Assembly (NCBI GenBank): GCA_029240815.1
Contig: JARDZO010000021.1
Coordinates: 1-33,272 of the forward strand
Origin: Brevibacillus sp.
Lineage (GTDB): Bacteria; Bacillota; Bacilli; Brevibacillales; Brevibacillaceae
Length of the DNA: 33,272 nt
Direction of reading: 5' to 3'
The notes beneath the pieces were generated by a model, which had not been told where the DNA came from, ran no database searches, and worked only from the letters and a program-made list of their open reading frames with translations. Both the position numbers and the translations under genes were made by a program. This document shows positions 16,160 through 22,427 of this stretch, one piece after another (within the stretch, counting starts at the first letter, position 1; each line of letters begins with the position of its first letter).

Positions 16160-17167
16160 ATGAAACGTTTTCGACTAGGCAAGTGGGCTATATTGGCTTT
16201 GTCGGTTCTGCTGACGTTGGCCGGATGTAGCGGAGGTGGTGGCTCAGCAGGGGGCGGTTCTAGCTCATCAGGTGGTCAGGGAGGCGGCAGTACAGCACCA
16301 GCAGCAGCTGAAAAAGTCATCGGGATGTCGTTCCCGGCAGCCGACCACGGATGGCTGGGAGCCGTCATTAAAAATGCGGAGGACGAAGCAAAAGCAGAAG
16401 GACTCAAATATGTCATCACGACTGCAGCGGATCCAAACAAGCAGACGAATGACATTGAGGACCTGATATCGAAAAAGGTTTCGGCCATCGTGATGCTCCC
16501 CATCGAGTCAGCAGCGATGACTCCTGTAGCCAAAAAGGTCAAAGAAGCTGGTATCCCACTGATCGTGGTAGACCGTGAGCTAGAGAGCGATGATTTCACG
16601 GCACTCGTAAAAGGAGACAACAAGGGGATTGGCACCCATGCAGGAACGTACTTAGCCGACAAGCTGGGCGGAAAAGGCAAAATCGTCGAGATCATCGGGG
16701 TACCGAGCTCTGTTACGACTATGCGTAGCGACGGCTTCCGCGAAGCGATCAAGGATCACCCTGATATGCAGGTCATTGTCAGCCAATCAGGCGACTTCCA
16801 AAAGGAAAAGTCTCTCAATGTAATGCAGAATATTCTGCAATCTCAACCGCAAATCGATGCTGTTTACACGCACGATGATGAAATGGCTTTGGGCGTATTG
16901 CAGGCGATCAAAGAAGCAAAGCGCACGGATATCAAGGTCGTAACCGGAGCTGGCGGACATAAAGATGTGTATAAACTGATTAAAGATAGTGATCCGCTGA
17001 TGCAAGCAACCTTCACCTATTCACCCTTGATGGTAAAGGATGCCGTCAAACTGGCAGCCGAAATTGTGAACGGAAAGAGCCCAGCTGAAAAGGTCACGAT
17101 GCTGGAAGCTACGCCGATTACGAAAGACAATATTGACAAGTTTTACGACCCGAACGCGAATTATTAA
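16160..17167 (+). CDS. Sugar ABC transporter substrate-binding lipoprotein (RbsB-like)
   Basis: 335 residues, with ATG following AAGGGGGAG at about 16146. The signal peptide ends with lipobox LAGC, placing the lipidated Cys at 23. An unusually Gly/Ser-rich linker (about 24-50) leads to the type I binding-protein fold: 'GMSFPAADHGWLGAVIKNAEDEAKAEG', 'DLISKKVSAIVMLP', 'PLIVVDRE', 'YTHDDEMALGVLQAIKEA'. This is the ribose/galactose/inositol subfamily (CUT2 class). The lipoprotein captures the sugar outside and delivers it to the permease encoded two genes on. Aromatic and charged pocket residues (e.g. His/Trp in ADHGWL, Asp/Arg in VVDRE) resemble monosaccharide binders, but the ligand is not deducible. 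Confidence 0.92.
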   Translation: MKRFRLGKWAILALSVLLTLAGCSGGGGSAGGGSSSSGGQGGGSTAPAAAEKVIGMSFPAADHGWLGAVIKNAEDEAKAEGLKYVITTAADPNKQTNDIEDLISKKVSAIVMLPIESAAMTPVAKKVKEAGIPLIVVDRELESDDFTALVKGDNKGIGTHAGTYLADKLGGKGKIVEIIGVPSSVTTMRSDGFREAIKDHPDMQVIVSQSGDFQKEKSLNVMQNILQSQPQIDAVYTHDDEMALGVLQAIKEAKRTDIKVVTGAGGHKDVYKLIKDSDPLMQATFTYSPLMVKDAVKLAAEIVNGKSPAEKVTMLEATPITKDNIDKFYDPNANY

Positions 17168-17201
17168 TCGCGCCACGCGCTCGAACAGGGGAGGGGCGGC
17201 A

Positions 17202-17279
17202 ATGGATGGATACCCGTCCGAAAGTTGCCGTCCTTTCTGTTGGGCATGGCGCAGGTTGGCAGGAGGAGCCCATGTCTGA
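17202..17279 (+). CDS. Possible 25-codon leader ORF overlapping the ATPase start
   Basis: An ATG at 17202 lies 5 bases after GGGGAGGGG and opens a 25-codon frame ending in TGA at 17277-17279, a few bases inside the ATPase gene. It contains two Cys and two Trp codons. Such an overlap could couple translation. The same ribosome binding site could instead serve an in-frame ATG at 17206 that would extend the ATPase by 22 residues. There is no homology support. Confidence 0.25.
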   Translation: MDGYPSESCRPFCWAWRRLAGGAHV

Positions 17280-18777
17280 AAATGTGCTGCACATGCAGGG
17301 TATGGAAAAAGCATTTAACGGGGTCCCGGTATTGAAAGGGGTCAATTTTTCCCTGCGAAGAGGAGAAATTCATGCGTTACTCGGGGAGAATGGAGCCGGA
17401 AAATCTACGCTGATGAACATACTGGGAGGGATCTTGCAGCCGGACGCTGGCGAGATTTACATCGAGGAAAAGCGTATGCACATGTCGGAACCGCGCGTTT
17501 CCCAACAGGCGGGAATTCGCTTTATCCATCAAGAGCTGAATGTTGTCGCAGATCTGACCGTCTATGAAAATATTTTTCTGGGCGCAGAATGGACAGATCG
17601 CTTTGGATTCTTGCGTGTGGATGACATGTGTCGACGCACGGAAGAGCTGTTGGGAAAAATGGGGGCCACACTTCATCCGAAAAGCTTGGTGCGCGATCTG
17701 GAGCCTTCTTTCAAGCAAATGGTAGAGATCGCCAGAGCCCTCTTGACAGAGGCAAAGCTGATTATCATGGATGAGCCGACCACCGCCCTGACGAGTTATG
17801 AAATTGAGCATCTCATGGATACGATGCGCACACTGAGGGATAACGGGGTCAGTATCATCTATATTTCGCACAAGCTAAAAGAGGTGCTGAGCGTATGTGA
17901 CCGATATACCGTGCTTCGTGATGGGCAACTGGTGGGAAGCGGACACGTGAGCGAAACCGACGAGGAGGAGTTAACTCGTCTTATGGTCGGAAAGTCAGTA
18001 GGGAATGAGTCATATCATTTTTCTCATTCCATCAGTGAAGTCAGCCTTGAAGTCAGGAATCTCAGCAGCGGCAAGTGGTTTCATAACGTTCATTTTTCCT
18101 TGGGTAGAGGAGAGATTTTGGGTGTTACAGGACTTGCAGGAGATGGGAGAACTGAGTTGTTTGAAGCCATTTTCGGATGTCTACCCTATACCGGGGAGAT
18201 ACGGGTGAACGGACAGGTCCAAAAGCTGCGACACCCACGTCAGGCTTTGCAGGCAGGTATCGGGTTAGTACCCAAAAATCGCAAGGAAAATGCCATCATC
18301 AAAGATATGAGCATCAAGGAAAATTTGAGTCTCGCATCGCTCGAGCGTTTTCAAAAAAATTTGCTCATTGACGGAAAAAAAGAAGTAGAGGCATTCGAGC
18401 GGTACCGAGGACTGCTCTCCATCAAAGTCTCTGACCCTGACCTGCCGATCGTCAGTCTCAGCGGAGGCAATCAGCAAAAAATAGTGCTTGCGAAATGGCT
18501 CGAAGCCGATCCAGCTATCCTCATCTTTGACAACCCGACACAGGGGATTGATGTGGGAGCGAAAAACGAGATCTATCAGATCATCGCACAGCTGGCAAAG
18601 CAAGGAAAGGCGATCATCGTCCTGTCTTCGGAATTGCCAGAGATCATGAGACTGTGCGATCGGGTGATGGTCATGTTTCAGGGGGAGATCACAGGCACGT
18701 TGACTCGTGGGCAAGTGAATGAAGAACTGATCATGCAATACGCGACAGGCGTGAAAAAGGAGGAAGAAGCTGTATGA
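17272..18777 (+). CDS. Sugar ABC transporter ATP-binding protein, double NBD (RbsA/MglA-like)
   Basis: 501 residues from ATG 17272 (MSENVLHMQGMEKAF, the family's normal start) with AGGAGGAG just upstream; an in-frame ATG at 17206 also has a well-placed site. The first domain has Walker A GENGAGKST near 41 and Walker B LIIMDEPTTALT near 164. The second has the expected degenerate P-loop (GLAGDGRTEL near 289) but an intact signature LSGGNQQK near 400 and Walker B LIFDNPTQGIDVGAK, where the usual catalytic Glu is Asn. Tandem domains on one chain with a second-domain GIDVGAK D-loop define the CUT2 monosaccharide class. It energises the adjacent permease, whose start overlaps this stop. Confidence 0.93.
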   Translation: MSENVLHMQGMEKAFNGVPVLKGVNFSLRRGEIHALLGENGAGKSTLMNILGGILQPDAGEIYIEEKRMHMSEPRVSQQAGIRFIHQELNVVADLTVYENIFLGAEWTDRFGFLRVDDMCRRTEELLGKMGATLHPKSLVRDLEPSFKQMVEIARALLTEAKLIIMDEPTTALTSYEIEHLMDTMRTLRDNGVSIIYISHKLKEVLSVCDRYTVLRDGQLVGSGHVSETDEEELTRLMVGKSVGNESYHFSHSISEVSLEVRNLSSGKWFHNVHFSLGRGEILGVTGLAGDGRTELFEAIFGCLPYTGEIRVNGQVQKLRHPRQALQAGIGLVPKNRKENAIIKDMSIKENLSLASLERFQKNLLIDGKKEVEAFERYRGLLSIKVSDPDLPIVSLSGGNQQKIVLAKWLEADPAILIFDNPTQGIDVGAKNEIYQIIAQLAKQGKAIIVLSSELPEIMRLCDRVMVMFQGEITGTLTRGQVNEELIMQYATGVKKEEEAV

Positions 18778-19748
18778 TGAATATGCCCCCGACAGCAAGG
18801 CAAGCTGCCTCCTGGAAAACGCGTGGACAGTGGGTCTGGTCCGAATACAGTGTCGTTGTTGCTTTCGTGGTGATCGTTTTGATCGCCTCTATGGTGGATA
18901 GTCATTTTGCCAGTGTGGATAACTTCACGAACATCCTGCGCCAGGTTTCCATCATCGGAATCATTTCGCTCGGTATGACCGTGGTGATGCTGTCAGGTGG
19001 GATCGATCTGTCCGTAGGCGCGGTCTTAGCCGTATTGGGTGCTCTTTCCGTCAGTGTGCTCAATGCGACCCAGAGTGTTCTGATTGCCCTCTTGGCGGCG
19101 TTGATTGCAGGTGCTGCCGTTGGTAGTCTGAATGGACTGATGGTGACAAAAGGAAGAATTCCTTCTTTTATCGCCACATTGGGAATGATGGCATCGGCAC
19201 GTTCGATCGTCCTTTATTTTGCGGAAGGTGGCAGTCTTTCAGGTAAAGCAGAAAGCTATACGGCAATTGCCAATACAGAGTGGCTCGGACTGGCAGTGCC
19301 CGTTTACATTTTTCTGTTGATGACCTTCCTGGTATATGTCCTCATGCACAAGACGCGTTTCGGGCGCTATGTATACGCGATTGGAAGTAATGAAAAGGCA
19401 GCGCTTCTGTCCACGATCCGGGTAAACAAAATCAAAATGGGAGTCTACATGCTCTGCAGCACGTTCGTCGCAGTGGCAGCAGTAGTTGAGTCCTCTCGTC
19501 TCAATTCCATTTCGTCCGCTAGTTCGGGGATTTCCTACGAGCTGGACGCGATCGCAGCTGTGATCATCGGTGGGACCAGAATGTCGGGTGGACGGGGGAA
19601 AATCATCGGAACGTTCTTTGGTGTCCTCATTCTCGGTGTCCTAAACAACATGCTGAATTTGATGAATATTTCTCCGTACTTACAGGGGCTGGTAAAAGGT
19701 CTGATCATTATCGCGGCAGTTCTGCTGCAAAAGAAAGAACAGCAGTAG
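18774..19748 (+). CDS. Sugar ABC transporter permease (RbsC-like)
   Basis: 324 residues. ATG 18774 overlaps the ATPase stop (ATGATG) and follows AAGGAGG by 10 bases. About eight to ten hydrophobic helices span residues 20-320. Family landmarks are visible: 'IISLGMTVVMLSGGIDLSVGAVLAV' near 65-90, 'NGLMVTKGRIPSFIATLGMMASARS' near 120-145, 'RFGRYVYAIGSNEKAALLSTIRV', and the coupling-helix region 'AIAAVIIGGTRMSGGRGKIIGT' near 260-282. A homodimer should form the channel for a monosaccharide with the RbsA-like ATPase. It is the third component of a complete importer. Confidence 0.93.
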   Translation: MMNMPPTARQAASWKTRGQWVWSEYSVVVAFVVIVLIASMVDSHFASVDNFTNILRQVSIIGIISLGMTVVMLSGGIDLSVGAVLAVLGALSVSVLNATQSVLIALLAALIAGAAVGSLNGLMVTKGRIPSFIATLGMMASARSIVLYFAEGGSLSGKAESYTAIANTEWLGLAVPVYIFLLMTFLVYVLMHKTRFGRYVYAIGSNEKAALLSTIRVNKIKMGVYMLCSTFVAVAAVVESSRLNSISSASSGISYELDAIAAVIIGGTRMSGGRGKIIGTFFGVLILGVLNNMLNLMNISPYLQGLVKGLIIIAAVLLQKKEQQ

Positions 19749-19769
19749 GTAGACAAAGGGGGAATGAAA

Positions 19770-20819
19770 ATGACGATCAGAGTGGGAATTATCGGATGCG
19801 GATCGATCGCCAACCAGCGACATGCGCCTGAGTATACCAATAATCCACATGTAGAACTCACTTTTGTCTATGATCCCAATCCGGATCGTGCCGCACGCCT
19901 GGCAGAGCGCTTTGGTGGGAAGGTGGCAGACAGTTGGGAGCAAATCGTTGATCATCCGGAAGTCGATGCCATCAGTGATTGCTCTACGAACGAGATGCAC
20001 CACTTGATTACGACCCGTGCCTTACGAGCTGGCAAGCACGTTTTATGTGAAAAGCCGATCGCAACCACGCTTGAAGGAGCTAGAAGCATCGTCTTGGCAG
20101 CAGAGGAATCAGGGACGGTGCTTATGATAGACCATAATCAACGGCTGGTTGCGGCGCATGAAATGGCTCGGGCCATGTTGAAATCCGGTGAGATAGGCAA
20201 GGTGTTGTCATTTAAAACGAGCTTTGGCCACAAAGGCCCCGAGTATTGGAGCATCAACGCTTCCAACTCGACCTGGTTTTTCAAAAAAGATCGCTCTGCG
20301 TTAGGCGTAGCAGGTGATCTGGGTATCCACAAGGTCGACTTACTCCGTTTTTTGCTGGATGAGGAAATTGCCGAAGTGAGTGCGTATGCCGGTGCCCTCG
20401 ACAAGAAGGACGAGCAGGGGAAGCCGGTCGAGGTATACGACAATATGGTGTGTATCCTGCGTACGGCATCCGGAGCGATTGGGACTGCCTCTTTTAGCTG
20501 GAGCTACTATGGAGATGAAGATAACAGTACCATTTTGTATGGAGAAAAAGGGATCATGAAAGTTTTTGCGAATCCGGAAGCGGATATAGAGGTCATCAAA
20601 TCAAGTGGAGAACGCAAGCAGTACAAAGTCGGCGCGATCCAAACAAACGATAATCAGACGAGTAGCGGAGTCATTGACGCGTTTGTAGAAGCGATTCTAC
20701 TACAGGGAGTACCTGTTGTAACGGGCGAAGACGGTGTGCGTGCACTGGAAATCATTCAGGCAGCGGTCGAATCGGCAGAGAGTGGAAAATCAGTATCGAC
20801 ACTGCCTAAACATGGATAA
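19770..20819 (+). CDS. Gfo/Idh/MocA family NAD(P)-dependent oxidoreductase
   Basis: ATG 19770 is preferred (349 residues) because GGGGG at 19758-19762 would be only 1 base from the other ATG at 19764. The N-terminal Rossmann motif is GIIGCGSIANQRH (GxGxxA-like) at residues 6-18. The dihydrodipicolinate-reductase-like motif CEKPIATT lies near 92, and the C-terminal substrate domain carries GDLGIHKVDLL near 183-193, with the Asp-x-x-x-His/Asp catalytic pattern of the family. Such enzymes oxidise sugar or inositol hydroxyls. Its place after the importer and in one regulon with a TIM-barrel isomerase suggests that it acts on the imported sugar or glycoside, for instance making a 3-keto or inosose intermediate. 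The terminal position before a small gene suggests the same transcript. Confidence 0.9.
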   Translation: MTIRVGIIGCGSIANQRHAPEYTNNPHVELTFVYDPNPDRAARLAERFGGKVADSWEQIVDHPEVDAISDCSTNEMHHLITTRALRAGKHVLCEKPIATTLEGARSIVLAAEESGTVLMIDHNQRLVAAHEMARAMLKSGEIGKVLSFKTSFGHKGPEYWSINASNSTWFFKKDRSALGVAGDLGIHKVDLLRFLLDEEIAEVSAYAGALDKKDEQGKPVEVYDNMVCILRTASGAIGTASFSWSYYGDEDNSTILYGEKGIMKVFANPEADIEVIKSSGERKQYKVGAIQTNDNQTSSGVIDAFVEAILLQGVPVVTGEDGVRALEIIQAAVESAESGKSVSTLPKHG

Positions 20820-20861
20820 CGAGGAAGCAGAAAGGTCACACTATGGCGGGAGGTGACCACT

Positions 20862-21065
20862 GTGGAACGAAACATGAATGTAAACGGCAGGGATTTCAAT
20901 TTTGCCACCACGTACGATGGAGATTCGCAATACAATGTTCAAGTACGCAGCGGCAATAAAGTGGTTACGATGTTCAAGATTGCAGCTGATTCAGAGAGTG
21001 ATGTCTTTGATGCGGCACTCGCACATTTTTCCGCAGATGTGGAAATGGGCAACATCAATGTGTAA
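20862..21065 (+). CDS. Unrecognised small protein of 67 residues
   Basis: GTG at 20862 lies 6 bases after GGGAGGTG (20848-20855). An in-frame GTG at 20853 is part of that site and is rejected. The sequence is polar with alternating strands (NGRDFNFATTYDGDSQYNVQVRSGNKVVTMFKI) followed by an acidic helix (SESDVFDAALAHFSADVE), an alpha/beta mini-fold without signal peptide or membrane segment. No family was recognised. It lies 42 bases after the dehydrogenase and before a terminator, so it may be the last gene of the sugar operon or read from its own promoter. Confidence 0.6.
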   Translation: MERNMNVNGRDFNFATTYDGDSQYNVQVRSGNKVVTMFKIAADSESDVFDAALAHFSADVEMGNINV

Positions 21066-21078
21066 GAAGAACAAGAGA

Positions 21079-21110
21079 CGCAGCCTCCTATTGGGGCTGC
21101 GGTTTCTTTT
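21079..21110 (+). terminator. Intrinsic terminator after the 67-residue gene
   Basis: CGCAGCC (21079-21085) pairs with GGCTGCG (21095-21101), followed by GTTTCTTTT. It closes the sugar module. Confidence 0.75.
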
Positions 21111-21121
21111 ACTGTTTTCCA

Positions 21122-21150
21122 TTGCAATTGGCTGTTTTCCATGATAAAGT
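21122..21150 (+). promoter_or_regulatory. Putative promoter of the marR-type gene, with palindrome at the -35
   Basis: TTGCAA (21122-21127), a 17-base spacer and TAAAGT (21145-21150). The -35 lies within the 8-base palindrome ATTGCAAT (21121-21128), a possible autoregulatory site. Confidence 0.4.
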
Positions 21151-21191
21151 AGCAATGTTTCCAAGGACACAAAAAGGGGCTGTACATCATC

Positions 21192-21683
21192 GTGGATCAG
21201 AAGCAAAAAATTTGGAACCAGTGGGTCTTGATGCTGCACAAGCAAGAGGATCGTGCCAAACGTCGAGAAGCCCTGCTGCTAGAGCAGATCCGCAAAAGCA
21301 TGCCTGACTATGATGAGCTTGGCGGGCTCTCGATTACGGAGTTGCACGTCATCCAATCCATCGGCTCTCAGGAAAAGGTAAATGTTACCACCATTGCCCT
21401 GCAGATCGGTGTGACGAAAAGTGCGATCTCTAAAATTGCGAGCAAGCTGATGAAAAAGGATTTGATTGAGCGTTATCAGCTAGAGGATAACCAGAAAGAA
21501 GTATTTTTCCGTCTGACTCGTGCAGGGGAGTCTGTGTTTCGCTTTCATGAGCTCTTTCATTCAAAATTGGAGCGCCACATGCTTGAATTTTTGGGACGCT
21601 ATAGCGATGCAGAGCTAGAGTTTTTGCAGAACGTCATGCGTGATGCGACATTGGAAATGGATAAGAACTGGTCAGGGCAGTAA
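21192..21683 (+). CDS. MarR family transcriptional regulator
   Basis: 163 residues with a GTG start at 21192; AAGGGG at 21173-21178 is 13 bases upstream, a little far. The winged helix-turn-helix is clear: LSITELHVIQSIGSQEKVNVTTIALQIGVTKSAISKIASKLMKKDLIERYQLEDNQKE with the wing and 'RLTRAGESVF' following, the standard MarR layout between N- and C-terminal dimerisation helices. MarR proteins usually repress a neighbouring efflux or stress gene and respond to small aromatic ligands. The gene just downstream is a decayed MFS transporter, so the presumed original target appears lost. The regulator itself looks intact. Confidence 0.88.
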   Translation: MDQKQKIWNQWVLMLHKQEDRAKRREALLLEQIRKSMPDYDELGGLSITELHVIQSIGSQEKVNVTTIALQIGVTKSAISKIASKLMKKDLIERYQLEDNQKEVFFRLTRAGESVFRFHELFHSKLERHMLEFLGRYSDAELEFLQNVMRDATLEMDKNWSGQ

Positions 21684-21689
21684 TTTTTG

Positions 21690-22347
21690 CAATCTTCTTC
21701 ATCCCTTTTTTATAAACCGATTGTTTCCTTGGACACAATGTGTGTCCTGACAGCCAATGCAGTCTTGCTTCCCGAGACCAAAAGTGAACAGATTGATACC
21801 AAGAAATTTGGCTTCCAATCTTTCCGAGATGTGCTCACGCAGCCAATTGGAGCATCTGTCATTATGATTGGTTTCACGCAAATGTTTGCCTATCACGCTT
21901 TTCTTCTGTTTATTCCCGTGCATCTGACGAAGGTCTACCAATTAACAGCCGGACAAATCGGTCTCATGTATGTACTGATCTCAGGTGTATTTGTCATTAG
22001 CAGTAAACTTTCAGGACGACTGCAAAAACGCGTAGGCACACGCCGAGCATTGGTGTTAACAGCAGGCGCACATGCACTTGCCACCTTCTTATTTATGGTG
22101 ACGACGGATATTTCTCTTCCCTTGATGATTGTTGCCAGTGCTCTTTTCGGACTTACATTAGGAATCGGCATGCCTGTCCATACGACGTTGCTTTCGGAAG
22201 TATTTGAAAAGAACGGGGTACCGCGATTGGGTGTATAACTTCATTCGCTATGTGGGAATGGCGGCTGGTCCAGTCGGTGGAGCGGCGTTGCTCGGTTTTG
22301 GCGGGACGCGGCTTGAGTTTGGGATCGCAGGAATCGTGATTGCGTAA
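21690..22347 (+). pseudogene. Decayed MFS efflux transporter, N-terminal half missing and C-terminus frameshifted
   Basis: The open part to the TAA ending at 22238 covers the central loop and helices 7-11 of a major facilitator: 'LPETKSEQ', 'VIMIGFTQMFAYHAFLLFIPVHL', 'LMYVLISGVFVISSKLSGRL', 'RALVLTAGAHALATFLFMV', 'PLMIVASALFGLTLGIGMPVHTTLLSEVF'. Transporters of this type are about 390-400 residues, and helices 1-6 are absent because the frame begins only a few codons after the marR stop. After 'SEVFEKN' the frame is lost; 'YNFIRYVGMAAGPVGGAALL' continues in another frame to a TAA at 22345. A short GGGGTACCGCGATTGGG stretch reads RGTAIG in the third frame, so at least two small indels are likely. 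It is not functional. Confidence 0.85.
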
Positions 22348-22362
22348 AGAGAGAGTCCATTC

Positions 22363-22391
22363 TTTTCATGCTCCCCTAAATATGCTACAAA
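22363..22391 (+). promoter_or_regulatory. Putative promoter of the tandem AAA ATPase gene
   Basis: TTTTCA (22363-22368), a 17-base spacer and TACAAA (22386-22391), both 4 of 6 matches to the consensus. Confidence 0.35.
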
Positions 22392-22427
22392 TGAGTGACA
22401 GACAGGATCGGGAGGAGAAAAACAAAC

